Assembly: GCA_002682825.1 (NCBI GenBank)
Contig: NOKP01000001.1
Span: 1,576,464-1,640,463, forward strand
Direction of reading: 5' to 3'
DNA length: 64,000 nucleotides
DNA from: Neonectria sp. B-13
Taxonomy: Eukaryota > Ascomycota > Sordariomycetes > Hypocreales > Nectriaceae
In this document: piece after piece, positions 36,394-50,300 of the stretch
Numbering within the stretch: position 1 is the stretch's first letter
Layout: every line of letters starts with the position of its first letter
Position numbers and translations under genes: made by a program
Notes under the pieces: model-generated
The model's input: only the letters and a program-made list of their open reading frames with translations
Told to the model about the DNA's origin: nothing
Database searches by the model: none

Positions 36394-38372
36394 CTAAGAG
36401 CCAGGCATGCGAAGGATCGGGTAGAGAGACGAGCCCTCTCGAGGAGCGTTGATGGGAGGAAGTTCCATGGAAGGACCCTTCGGGCTCTTGACATCGACGT
36501 CCATAGCATCGCCGTCACTGGGAGGTCGGCGCTCGCGCCCGTCCTCAATGAACTCTTTGCGATCAAGACGGCCTCGAATGTATTCTCGCAAGGTCTCGAT
36601 AACGCGCATGTTCTCGAGCCAGCGGTCGTACTGCTCCTCACGCTCTCGGGTAGCGTCGCTGGCGTCCGACTCAGAAGAGGGAGAGCCAACTGACAGGGCA
36701 GACTCGCTGGCCTTGGGAGTGCTAGCACCGCTAACATCTTCATGGGGTCGAGGAAGAGGGCCGGCACGGGCCCGCTGGAGCATACCACCAGAGTAGCGGC
36801 GACGTTCATTGCTCTCAAAGCTAGGACCGAGAGTGGTTGTCGTCGAGTGACCGTAGCCCTGACCGACGGCAGGAAGGCTAGTGGGCAAATTAGGGTACAT
36901 GACAGGACCCGATGCCGTGGAACCGTGACGGGACTGGGGAGACATGGCAGACGAGGACGGGCTCGGGGAATGGCCAGAAGTGTAAGACATGGAACTGGAT
37001 GGCGGCGTAACGGCGGGTGTCCCCGTGGAAGAGATGGCCGTCATGGGCGATGCCATGCTAGCCGCAGACACGGAATGGTAGTTTTCGGTCGTCATCGGCA
37101 TGCCACCAGGGGAGCGGTGGGCAGTGGGAGGCGAGGGAGTATTGCGGTAGCCATTGAAGTTGTTCTCCCCGTTGTGAATGTGGACTCCGGCCGTGGCATG
37201 GCTGGCGTTCTCATAAATGGTGTCCTGCATCTGGCCAAGCAGGTTGTCAATGTGGACAAGGTCCTTCTGGGTCCGGGCGTTGGGCATGGGCAGGTAGTAC
37301 TGCTGGGCCAAGGGGTTCTGGCTGGGGGCAGGGCCGCCATGAACCACGGCTGGGCCGGCCGGCTGAGGCATGTACTGCTCCGTGGCGGCCATGGGACCGT
37401 TGGGGATGGAGAGGGTGCCATGAAGGGGCATCAAAGAGCGACCAATCTGTGCATAGGACGAGGGATCAATCTGGCGGCGCTTGGCGTTGGCGAAGAAGTC
37501 ATCAACCATATCAAAGGTGCGCTTGCGGTCATAGCCTCCAGGGGCGGCGTTGTAGCCGAGGTGCTCAGTGCGGGCATTGTTCATAGGCGGCTGGTTGAAG
37601 TAAAGTCCATAGTTTGTGGAGGGCTGGGGGGCATAGTAGCCACTAGGAGGTCCAGCCTGGTGAGCGAAGGCCGCAGCGTTAGTTCGCATCTGACCGTTGT
37701 GATCATAATAGCTAGAAGGGCCTGGAGGCGCATTAGCCTCAGGAAAAGGAAAGTCGGACGGCCACGGCCAAGGAGGAGAATGGAGCTGCAACATACCCTT
37801 GGGAGGCTGTGGCCTGTAGTTGAGTCCGCCCTGATCCTGAGACGGGCGAACTAGGACCGAGTCGTCGGCATGGGTCTTGACGTGCTTCTTCAGGTCCTGG
37901 GGACGCTTGAAGGACTTGCCACAGAACTCACACTTGTGAGGCTTCAGGGGCACATGGACACGGATGTGCGAGGTGATGTGGTCTCGCTTGACAGTGGTGG
38001 TGCGGCATGAGTTCCACTGGCATGTCAAACTCAAGTTGTTTGTGCTCTTGCGGCCAACATGGCGCTCACAGATATGTTCCTGAGTCAAAAGTCAGAGTCT
38101 TGTCGTGCATCACCACACTGCAAGTGCGAAGTGAAGTGACTTACATAGAGAAGTTCGGGTGTGCCAAACTTCTGGTTACATGCGCTCCAACGGCAGATGA
38201 GGTTTTCATCCGAGCTGGTTGAGGGCGCAGCGCTGCTCTGAGAGGTGTTGGAAGCAGCACTAGGCGCCGGAGTAGTTGACTTAGAGTCGCTGCTGGCCGA
38301 GGCCGAGGGTGTCGTCGACTGCTGCGGCTGCTGTTGCGGCGGCTGCTGCTGGTCCGTGACCGGGGGAGACAT
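36394..38372 (-). CDS. pacC: pH-response transcription factor PacC/Rim101
   Basis: Predicted 637 aa from two exons, 38145-38372 and 36394-38079, split after the first half of finger 1 ([17 protein letters not shown]). The three C2H2 fingers are complete: [10 protein letters not shown]...H...H, then [20 protein letters not shown] and [19 protein letters not shown]. These are nearly invariant in PacC, which binds GCCARG and switches genes for alkaline or acidic growth. Two YPXL motifs, YPNL and YPIL, the latter at the extreme C-terminus, match the known PalA-binding sites that flank the signalling-protease region, so pH-triggered proteolysis should work normally. The N-terminus is Gln/Pro/Ser-rich. 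A dense cluster of GCCAAG sites upstream suggests strong autoregulation. Single-frame continuity and finger conservation leave little doubt. Confidence 0.97.
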
Positions 38373-41300
38373 GGCTGCGAATGGGAGGGAAGAGGCGCGG
38401 AGTATCTGTTTGGCCGAGAGGCCAGTGAATGACACAGGCGCAAAAGTCTAAGGTAAGCGGAGGGGAACCTCGGCGACTTGGAGCAGGGGTGGGATGTCCT
38501 TGCGGCGGTCGGCGCAGTGAAAGCGAGGCGGAGTGACGATGGAAAATTCACGGTCTGGAGTGATCTGAGAGAGTTTAGAACGAGGCAGATGAGCCAGAAG
38601 AACGAGATAGATGTCCAGAAGGAGGAAACGAGTCCTGAAGTCTCCGGGGGCAAGAGCTCCCTTTACATTCACGCAAAAGTCTGGGCAAGAGGGCAAGAGC
38701 GAGCGGAGAGTCTTGGCGGTCTTGGCGATGATTACAAAGTATCTCTTCAGGCGAGCTACTTACTTAGACAAGAGGGTACCACCTGAAAGAAGGTAGCGTT
38801 TGGCACCGGTACGCCAAGGAGGTGGGCGGAGAGAGTGGTGCCAAGACCGCCAAGGCTTGGCAGTCTGGGCACTGCCCCTCATCGGACGGCTTCGATTGGC
38901 CTCGCTCAACTCGGGGCCTCACACAAGCTGGCCAGGCTGCGTCAAGCGTTTTATTCGGCCGCCCAACGTCACCTGAGCACTGAGCCATTCATTCCCCTTC
39001 CTTTCCTGTCCCCATTCCGACTCCCCCTCCGCGTCTCCTCATTTGCCTCCCTCTCACTCACTCTACTGTGCCGTAATCTGCACTCCGTGTTCCCTAGGCC
39101 CAGGGGGCGAGTTATCTAGGCTACAACGTGCGAAGTAATCGTGGGCCAAACTCATGGAGGGGCGGGTCCTTCTTTCGCATGACAACGAGGCCCGAGAGGC
39201 CTTCAGAATACTAAGGTAAGCAGGCCCTGAGAGGGAACCTGTTCCGAGCGGTGGGGCCCGCCTGCCGCATGTCACTTTAAGTGGGCACTGGGAGCGGGCT
39301 CCTCACAACTCCCGTCCCCGGAACACAGCAAGCTACCTAGCCACCACTTCGCGAGATGGGAAATGGGTTCCCTTCTTGGTGCCCTCCATGCGCCGCACGA
39401 AGTACGGAGTACGAACGGGCTACAGGTGTGGCGACCGCAAATGGTGTGAGACCAAGCCAAGGCCAAGACGGTAGATGTCTTTCTGCTACCTTCGTTGAGT
39501 CGGCCACGAGACTTGCACAAACCCATGGCGAGACCTGGCATCCATCCGGTGACTCGCCCTGAACAAGACAACCTACAAAGTACTCGCACTACGTTCTCCT
39601 GTGGTAAGAGCCAAGCCAGGCTACGCGCAGTGAGACGGTGCCGTAGACTCGACCGAGTCAAGTTCCACCAGCCGTGGTCTTCTCTTGAGTCTTGATTGTT
39701 AGGCTCTTGGCCAAGACCGGCTGCTGCCACACGACTCGAGTATTCTTGGCTCCAAGAACGGACCAGCGACGGATTCAACCATTCAATCAAGCTTTCCGCC
39801 CGCCGAGCTTCCCAAGCATTTTCTCCCTCACCACCCCTTGGCCTGATTGGAAGGCATCCTGACCCGCCATGCTTCTGCCCAGTCTCTGGCTCCTTACCGA
39901 GCCCTTCTGCCCAGGTTTTTATCTTGCTCTTTTGCCCTTGGCTGGCTTGGCTCTCTTGGCCAACCTTGGCAATTCTTGGCGTCTCCTTCTTGGCGACTCT
40001 CTTTCCTTGGCATCGCCTAAGGCCTTCTCTTGGCGTATCCCCTCGTGGAAGCCCCCAGACTGCCAAGCCCTTGGCGCCCCCCAGGCCAAGGAGTACCCAT
40101 CACAGCGCGACCGGACACGGAGCGCCGCGTTACGTACATCCCCCAAACGTTACCTAATTCGGAACATAACTCCCCCAGGCGTGTTAATTCACGAGATTGC
40201 GTCAATTGCGAAGGGCGTGCGGCTGACTTCTCCACGCAAGCAAACTTACTGATCATCGCATCTTCTCTTCTGCATCCCGGCGGGTCAGAGATGCCGTATG
40301 TCTTGTCTCCAGCGCAAGCATGCAGCTGTGCATCTTCGTAGCTGGCGGGTATGCGTGCCGTGCCACCGACGCCGAACGCCCTGCCGGCCCGTGGATGACC
40401 GAGAGAACTCCATATTTCTGTACCGCGTTCGTTTAAGTCTGTCTGACTGGAATCAACAGGTTTCCTCAGCCGGTCATGCTTCCGATGGGTCCGAGCAAGA
40501 GAAGAGCACCCGCTGCGTTTTTCTTTCCTCCCATTGTCCGCGACGCCGGAGGCCGATGACACGACGACCCCGTGGAAGCCCGACCAAATTGCTAAATCGA
40601 CGATAGCTAGCTGTCTCATCATCAAACGTGTGACGACCTATGCAGCTTTAAGCTTGCAACGCAATCTCCCATCCCTCCAACGACTCTCCTTTCAGCTCTA
40701 GTTATATGCCAAGAACAAACGTCCTCGCCACCGGTTCATCCTCCGCCGTTCCTCCCCCTTCCTCCCCAGCCAAGCGCGGGCCAAGCCTATGCCAAGTGCT
40801 GGCCAAGAAACCTCCAAGAAACCTCCAAGAAACCCCCAAGACCTCATCAGCGCATTAACCCCATGCCAAGGGCTTGGTGATGACGACAATGCGGCAGTGC
40901 AAGCTAGTTCTTATCCCCTTGTGTTTATCCCCCGATAGGCAGCGTCCCCCTCATTCCCCGTGGTATGACTTCCGTGCGTATCTATAAACCAACGTAAAGT
41001 TGTCGGTCAAGCTTTGTAGCCAAGACCTGGAGTACCCACGGTCAACTCACTTTGGCGCCGGAGGGGCTTCTATTATGTTGCCAGCCAGAACAATCAGTCT
41101 GATATCTCAAAGAGCCGCATGCTCACAAGACGATAATTTCGATCAGGGCTCGGACCGGCTTCCTTCCCTCCACTGCGGTATTTGACAGTGGAAGGTATCA
41201 GATAATAGTCAGGTCAACATTGAGCTTGGCGGGGCATCTTAATCTATCCGCCTCGTGCGATCGTGATATACGTGGTAAAGCACACGTTCTCCGTCAAATC

Positions 41301-44300
41301 ATCCCCACCCTTTGATCTCCTCAGCCCAATAAACCCAATTATCAGCATATGCATGCCAGATTCGGCAGGCAGTCAGATGATCAATTAATGTCACTGAGGA
41401 GACAGGCCACTCTCCGTAGCACTGAGAATGATGTTGAGATGCAGGCGAGGATCTTTGACGTAGGTCTACTCACGTGACATGATCGTCGCTACCACTCGCA
41501 CCATCCATCATGGAAGCAGAGCTACTTTGTGAGAACTTTTACAATCACTCGTCAAGTTACCCATTCAACGGCAACACCAAGGCATTTCAGTACGATACTT
41601 CTTACTTTACGCGGTTTTTGAAAAGAAACATACACAATGCTTGAAGAAATTCGCTTCTAGTGCAGTGTTTTTCATCATCAGTGTCAACCCTTCCATCCGT
41701 TGTCACCGGATCAACGACAGACTTGAGTTGCTTCGACGCAGGCAGCCCATCCAGATGCAGTAGTCCTGTCACGGTTTATTCCTCGATCACTTGCAGATTT
41801 CAAGACGATATTTTGGGAGAGAAGAGATCAAGGCTTCCATTTGCTGAGCTGGCAAGGCTCTCAGAGTCACGGTCTGGAAGCTACCTAATCCCCCCAGTAC
41901 CATTGCTTTTTACTCCTTTTTCGATTATCTTGTTGCCCTTAAGCATACGAAGAATAATGAGGTACGCTCATGGCGTTAGCCTCTAAGTTCCGTCCCCGAT
42001 GTCATATCCACACATTGTTCCAACGGGCAACCGAATATGACCCCGGCTCCCATGTTGTTTCCTCCTCTATTTAACCATGCTATCCGCTGACCCAAGAAAG
42101 AAATGCCGCCCACTGGATTAAAACAAGAGTTGAGAAGGTCTCAATAATAAGCTCAATATGAGCCGAGACGTCAGCGTCATACGCCTCCTCCACAGGTAAT
42201 GTTGAAGTGGTGGTTGTCGTCGTTGGATGCTCAAAGCCAACTGAGTAATCGGGTATGTGCAAGAAAGAATGCTGCAAAATATAACGACGCAACCTAGGGA
42301 GACCAGCCCTGCCCCGTCAAGGGGTCGTTGAGTATTCGGGAGCAAGTGCTCACAACAAAGGTAGCGCCGATAAGACCATCAAAAGCAAATATACTCCGAG
42401 GGAGTGACGGCAAAGAGTAAGGACAGGCCCCAGGTTTTCAGCAAGTCGTGTCTCCATCATGCAGTATGCCCAAACATCCCAAAGCTCGGCTTCAGTCTCT
42501 GCCAACAGAGATCAGCGGAATGACCTGAGAAGAAAGCGGTCAAGGCCGATTCTCCAATTGGCGTTTTCCCATAATCGGACGCTCAGCTACCCGTGTCAGG
42601 GCAGAATACCGCCAATACCAAAGACGCCAAGAATAAAAATGATATGCGAAAGTCCGGGTGACAAAAGAAGAAGAAAAACGTGTGGAGAAGAGCCGTGTCA
42701 TCGTGAGGATAGCGATATGATCTAGAGGACGCCGCCTCGATCATGATGGGCGACACGGCCTCCCTTGGCCCAGCCAACCCAAAAGCCGAAACCGTTTCAG
42801 CTATAAAAAAATCCGGAGTCCCCAAACGCCGCGCATGCAGACAAGTATTATACAGAACCGAGACGGAGCAGGGCCTCGACGGCCTCTCGCTCCTGTGCGT
42901 CAGAGGTGCCCGCCAAAGCCGAAAAGTCGATGTTTGTTGGTAGAGGTGGGCGAGCCATGCCGGAGCCGGCAGAGAACGACCGGAGTCCACCTGGGGCATA
43001 TACAGAAGAAATGAGGCCGCGATCGTTCTGAGCCGCAGCCATGTTGGGATAGGATTCGGCTCGAAGAGCAGCAGCGCCCACAGTTGCCCAATCTTCGTCG
43101 TCGGTCGCGTCTTCGGGGTCATCGTTCATAACGACGTCATCATCTGGGGCTTCGGAGCATGAGGCTGATGCGTAGTCATCCATGGACATTTTGTCAGCCT
43201 CGTTCTCCATCATGGAGGCGTCGTTGTCGTCATGAGAAAAGTGAGCAGATCCAGCGCCGCTCGACGCAGCGAGTCTGAGTCGGTCCTGGCCTCTTCCTCC
43301 GTTCTTATTGATGAGGATGCCATTACGGTAGGACGATGGTGGCGTTCCCTGGCGGTGTCGCGCCGGCTGTCCACGCTGACGGGCATCCCATCGACCCCAT
43401 CCCACCTTCTCGAATTCCACGTCTCGCGCCAAACCTCCTCTTTCTCCTCCTCGACCCTCCAACGCTCCCACAACTAATCTCCGTGCCTTGGCGGGGGGGA
43501 TGCCCGAGAACCCCGGTACCGAGGTGGTCAGGTATCCCATGATGTGTCTGATGGCCAGGGGCCCGTGGTTGAGCAAGATCTCCGGCAGGTGGTATTTGGA
43601 GAGGAGGGCACTGGTAATGGCACCCGATGCCTCAAGGAGGGCAGGCGAGACCGACCGACCGTTGTCGGCCGGTTCGTGAAGGTCGAGGTCCGAGTCGATA
43701 GGCTCGAGCGTGGCCTTCCGGAGCTGCGCCTTAAGCCCATGAGGCGGAAGGGCGGGAGAGATGGAGTTGGGGGGAGTAGGGAGGGGTTGAGATCGTGTCA
43801 CAGTCGCAGGGACACTCCGAGCCGCTACAACAGTTAAGTTGTCTCGGCTCAAGGAGGCCTGGGAGATATCGCGGGTAGCCGCTGCCATGGTAGCCATGAT
43901 TGCCGGTATTCGGTTTTGGTTCGCTTCCGAACGAGTCTGCAGGACAAGACGGTCAGCAACTGGGAGTGATTCCGATGCGATGGAGAGAGCAAAGCGACGA
44001 TGTCTTGCGCGGATGCCAAGAATGAGAGGGCGTGGTGGTAGGGGATGTTGACTCATGCGACGCGGGCGCAAGGCAAGTAAGATACGTACCTGGTTCAGAA
44101 GCTGAGAGTACTGATCGCTAACAACAGTGAAGCTGAGCGACGAAACGGTAGTGGCAGGCCGGGCTGAGCTGACGCGATGATCTGGACTGTGACAGATGAC
44201 TCTGGATGTGAATGTGTGTTTCTTTGTGCGGTGTTGTTGTTGCTTGAGGAGGAAGAAAGGGAGGGACGGAGTTGCGAAAGTCGGATACAAGTATCAAGCG

Positions 44301-47300
44301 GCCAAGCCAGGGCAGGTGAGCATGAGTATGTGAGTCTTCCGGTACGTATCTCAAGGCAGGTACGTACTGGAGGTATGGACGGAGGCTGCGTCCAGTGAGA
44401 GCGATAGGCCACAGCCCGGGGGAGGTAGGATTTGGGAAAGGGGGGGGGGGGGCGTGCTAACAACCGTTCTGTTGACGACCCTGTTGGATATTTTAGTACC
44501 CGACAAAGACAACAAACGCCCCGGACGCCAAGCTAAACACACTCCCCTGTGCCACGCTGTGTCTACCTACGAAGTCGAAGTGTGCAGTCCCCGTGTTGCT
44601 GAGTTATGCAGGTAAGCCTAGCTAGAGCGGGCCTGCGCCAGCCCCGAGAAAGGCCTGGCGTCTCGGGGGCGTCGCTGTATCGCGTACAGTGGCTTGCTGA
44701 TAAGCCTGGAGGAGGGAATGCGACACGCACCGGCTTTCCTCTTACCGTTGCTTTGTCACCTCCCGCTGCCTTCGGACCTGGGGATGAAAGAGAGAGAGGG
44801 ATCCGGGTGCCAGCGAGCTGAACCATGTCTCTCATCAAAGTCGCAATGTCCCACGGCTTCCTCCCCTGTCTTTGTTGTTGTTGCTTTTGAAATTTTCGTC
44901 TTCTAATAGACCTCCTGTGTGCGTGCAAGTCAGTGCACGACGCCGTCTGCCCGGATGCCTTTCCGCACGGGGCCGGTATCCCAGGGAGATGGGACACGAC
45001 AGAGCTGGAGACAGTCTAGGGGAACGATCCGGGTAAGCGAAACGAGATAAATGCCGTTTCAATCTGCGCAGCGTCCGCCACGAGGCTCGTTCTTTCCATT
45101 CTTTTATTTCCTCCTTTTGCAAAAATTACCCATTCCCACGGGTCGGCCTAAGCACCAGCTCCGTGCTTGAAATTCTAGGGTCGGGGCATCTCGGCTGTTC
45201 CATCGTTCGCCGATAGTTGTTGATGGGTCCGCGAGGCCATGCAGTTTGATGGAGGAGCATGCACGGAGACTGGAGACGATGGAGACCTAGAGCCCCGCGA
45301 CCGGCGCCCCGACTCTGCTTGACGTCGGCCCCCCAACGTCGTCACTATGCTTCTCCGTTCAAGTATTCGGGCCAGGGATCGATCGCTGGCCTCAAAAAAA
45401 CTGACTGGAACCCGCCATTGCATGCCCCATCATGTCTAACCAGCTGGCTTTTCGCGTTGCATACATCAGTGCTCCGTAAGCTTTCGTGTTGATGACGACT
45501 GGTCATCGTCCTCTTTTACGAATACCCTAGCATTCGGTTTAGGGCGAGACTTCGGGTTGAGCGTAGAATTCGCCTTGGGAGCATGTCGACTGAATGACTT
45601 AGAACTCTCAAAACTGTTGTTGCATGCCGTAGTCTAGATGCCCCATCAAGAGCATCACGGCCACAAAGTCCGGGGCATTTGCTAGCGCGCACACTTCCCA
45701 GCAGCGCAAATCCATTCGGCAGCTCCCTCAGGAGTCAGTCAGGCCAACGCCTCCCGCCCGCGAGCCCACGAGTCCCGCTGGGCCCGAGAGATTGGGGCAA
45801 TATCCAGGGTTGGACTTTCGTGGAGCGAAGCCCTGATTCCATCCACCTGCCAGTGCCGCATTCCTCCAACGCTGGTCTGGCGCGTTCTTGGTGCGTCACC
45901 AAGCAGGAACAAGCAAGAAACTACACAGGCGTACCTTTAGTCATTGGCGTCATCGTGGGAACCTGAGTCCCAAATTCACCACATCACGTTCTCGCAAACG
46001 TGGTCGCCATCATGACATGCAGCCCTTCCCCGTACCCAGCGCAGTGCATCGCAGTGCAGAGTGGGTTGGTCTCCCAGGAATGGCTCCCTAATCCATGGCA
46101 TCTGGCAGACGCAGGATCTAACAGCCGGGCCAATTTCCATGGCCCTTCTAGATCCTCAGGGGAGGGTCAGGGCTTGAAAGGAGTTCTGAGACAAGACAAT
46201 AAAGCTGTCACCAATTGCTCATTATATGCATATATGTACGCACTCGGCCCTCATCTTCCGAATTGTAGAATAATCCGGCTAGGCACTGGGTTAACCTCAG
46301 CCACATTGTCCGAAAGGGGGGGCGTGGTGCTATTATCCCGGACGTCCTGGACTTCACAGATACTCGTTTTGTTCCCGTGGTACCGTGTCGCCCCTAATTA
46401 TCCGCACGGCCTTGTCACCACCCCAAGTTATGGTTCATTTCGCCCCTGGAATTGTGTGTATCGTGCTTCACCTGTCGCGTGGACGGGTTGGCGTCAAGAT
46501 AACAACCCTAAAGATGTTGTAAGGCGCGCTCACCTTACCCCATCATCTGTGAGTGATCGCAATTTGACTCTGACCGTGGCCCTGACCTTGAACTGGCCTC
46601 GGCTTGGCCAGATACACTGATTAAGGTCGTGATGTTTTCGCGTCCCTGTGACAAACCCCCCCGTGTCGCGGCCAAAGTGCCGATACGGAACCAACCAAAT
46701 AGTTTGTCTAGACTCCCATCGTAGCGCCTAGAACATCTTTGAGGGATGGCCGGCCGCGGGTGTGAATGGTTGCCGTCACCACGTACATGTTGAGCGGCAA
46801 CCCGAGGTTCGAAAGGTCAAATTCGCGCAGTCACTCCCACCCTCTCCCACGGCTTCCCACGCTGCAACTGGAAGTCGGATTCGCGTACCTGTCGAAAGCA
46901 GACTGTCGCCCCGGCAAGTCAACGTGCAACCATCACGTTCCCTGTGCCCCCCCTCCTGATTGGGCTCATGATGTCGTAATCATTGGTGAGGAGTTCCCGG
47001 CCGCCGTCGTCGCTCAGCAGGGCTCTTTACTCTTGGTGCCTCATCAAATCAAGGATTATAGTTGCGAGTCTTGCGTGACCCGTCATCCATTAATACGACC
47101 CCACGTTGTACAACGCTGAATCGTGGGCCTTCCTCAAAAGGCGACACTTCTCCATACCTTAGGTTGTCAGCCCAGCCACAAAGAGGGGGACAGAGCCACG
47201 GGGGCCACGGGGGCCACGGGGGGCGCGCATTGATAGCAACTCGTCAACCCAACCGCCACTGGTTCACTCTATCGTTCCATCGATCCGTTTGCCCCGCGGC

Positions 47301-50300
47301 TGCTGCGCCCAAGCCAGGGTGACGATAATCGTATCTTGTGGGGTGAGTAGCCGGCCGTACACCAGTGATCCCGGTCTATCCCGCTCCGGCTCGTCGTGCG
47401 GAGGAGGCGTGTTTCCATTCTCCCAACCGGGCGGTCGACGTACAACACCATTCTTCTTATTGCCCAGCCCACTCACTTCATCACATTGTCCTGGTGTGGG
47501 CGCACTGCAACGACGCTTTCGGCCAAGCCCCCCCTCCGGGGCGCCGCCAAGTACTAAGGGGCGTGCTGCGTATATCCCGTTACCATATTTCGAGTCAAAT
47601 CATCACGATGCTCAATCACATCATATGGATCGTACATGTGCATTAGCCCATTGGTTGATAGGCTTGGTATCGGCCGTCAGGTTTCGGGAAGTTGCTCACT
47701 CCGCAACGAGGCGTGCAGGTACGGTTCCGACGGACCTTCAACTCCCGAATTCGGCAAGTAAAAGCCTTGTGATAGTAGTATCGACAATGTCCAACTCGGG
47801 TTGTGTGCTGTGGTCATGACCAAGGGTTTACAAACCCTGGATAACCGAACCTTCGTGTCCCTCAACTCACGGGCCGTGCAAAGACAAATTCACGGCAAGC
47901 CTAATTAGTATCAGTCAGTTGTGCAGCCCCTATATGTGAATCCAGAATGAAAACCTACCGTTCGTAGGACGTCCAGTTTCTCTTGCGTCTGCATGAACAC
48001 ATGGCGGTACTGGGCGATGCTCTCTCGAAGCACCACGGCCTTACTCGTACGACCTTCGCATATAGCCTTCATTTTCAGTTCCATCTCCTTGCGAAGAAAT
48101 GGCTTGCCGAGACTCGTCTCGAAGTTCATTCGATCGAAGCCCAGTATCAGGGCCACTCCCAACTGCGTAGGCACGAATACTCTCATGCCTTTTCCCCTTC
48201 CGGCTGACGAAGCTCCTCCTCGTCCTCGACCCCCTCTGCCGCCCCGCCCGCCCCGTCCTCGGCCACCTCTTGCAGTCGGGGCGTCGTCCGGCTCCTCGTG
48301 ATCTGTTGTCGCCTGGCCCGATCTCTCAATGGTCGCCACGTATTCCCTGTCTTGGATCTTTTGGATGTGTTCGGCCATGGTTGCGTCAGTGCCGATCCCA
48401 TTAGCATCCATGAGGGCGATTAGATCAGCCTCGGTCAGATAGCCGGGCGGTGATGTTTTTCCTTCGACCATCATAGCCTCGGTCGGTTGGAACCGTTCCC
48501 CAGCTGTAAACTTTGGGAGCTCGATTGTGTTGTTCCAATTTTCGTAGATGAAAACGTCGAGATAGTTCCTTTCCAAGACAACCACACCATGGGCGATGAA
48601 GATCTCTTCTCCATATTCGAGCTCGACATCGGTTGCCATACCCTTTGCATCATCTGAACAACAGGCCAGGAAACGGCGAACCACGTACTCGTAAAGGCGA
48701 CCTTCGTCAAAGTTTAGGACGCTTGGTGCAGCATATGTGATTGGATGGATAGGCGGATGGGCCTTGTCATCGTGTCTGCCTTCCCTTGGTTGCTGGAAAG
48801 CCCCATCCACTAACCCTTGTGCGAATTGCCCCCATCTTTGGTCGGGCGTCTGCTTCTGGGCAAGAGCTTTGAGATTTATGCCCTTGTCGAACCGGTCAGT
48901 TTCAGTTCTAGGGTAGCTTATGAATCCCTTGTTGTACAGTCCCTCGGCAATGGTCATGGCCTGTTGACCAGTCATACGGAGGAGGCGTGTTGCGGCCTTT
49001 TGCAACTCGACAGTGGTAAGGGGTAAGGGCTTGAACTTTCGCGTTGGTTTCTCTTGGACCTTGGTTACTGTGGCAGTCTTGGCAGAGAGACATCTCTCAT
49101 AAAGAATGACGGTTGACATGCGATCGAAGAGTCGATTGCGTTGCCAATTGAAGTTGATCTTCTTGCCCTCGCGATTGTGCATCATCTTAATGCTCCAAAA
49201 TGGTTCTGGCACAAAATTCTTCACGCGGAAGTATCGATCCACGACGAATCCGAGAGTTGGAAATTGGCATGATCCTTTTTTGTCAGCACACGCCGAGCAA
49301 GACTGTAGTGAAGCACATACCATAGCTCAGAGTCAGATTCTCCATCGGTCCACCCAAGGGCCTGAGACTATTCGTGATATATCGTGTGAACGCATAGCCA
49401 ATGCGAAGGTCCAACTCGATCCTAGTAGCAACCGCGTCGACCTGCCGTTCATCCAGGTTTGACAACCTTCTAGCTGCCGAGAGGACGTGCCTAGGATACG
49501 TCAGCTGATGGGCGCGAGAAGTTATGGTTCGGAGGGTACACACGCTCGTTCAATGTTGCTGAACCTAGCACGCTTAACCTGGATATCTGCATTTCCTGCT
49601 TGGGCAGCTTTGACGATCTCATGGCCGATGTACTCGCCTTCGCGATCGCAATCCGTCCAGATGACCAAAAGTCGGGCATATCGAGCCTGCGACTCGAGAT
49701 TCTTGGCAATCGTTTTTTTATCCTTCGCACAGTCAGTTTGAATCAACGTTGGTACGGGCTTGCGCACACTCACATCATAAACATTGGTTACCACTGGTGC
49801 GTGGAAGAGCGTCTCCGGTGGAGGATGACTCCAGTTCTTATAATCGGGCGTGAATTCAGCGTTTGTTAAGTGGCCTGTAACGCAGGTCATGGTAACGGAA
49901 CATTGTCCCCATGGTGGGCCAAAATCAAAGTCGAACGAGTAGTTTTTGATGTACTGGTTCCGTGTGTTATGCTGAGCATGTGTCAGTATATGTTTGAAAA
50001 TCCGGTCCGACCTGGCTCACCGTCTGATGGGAGCCGCCGGAAAGGTGGCCAGCAACGGCCTTGGAGATGGACGGCTTCTCGGCCACACACAAGACTCTCA
50101 TTCTTGAATGTTTGAGTGAGGTGATTCAAGGTGAGGTCGGGGCGGGAGTGTTGGTCACAAGAGTATGGCCTCAGGCGTAAGCCGTCACAGTTGAGTTGAG
50201 GCAGGGACGACACAGTGAAGAAGTGAACGCGTCAAAGATCCTCAACTACTATGATCGCTCACGTCTTGGCTTTATCATGCAGTTTCCGTTCCTCCAAAGA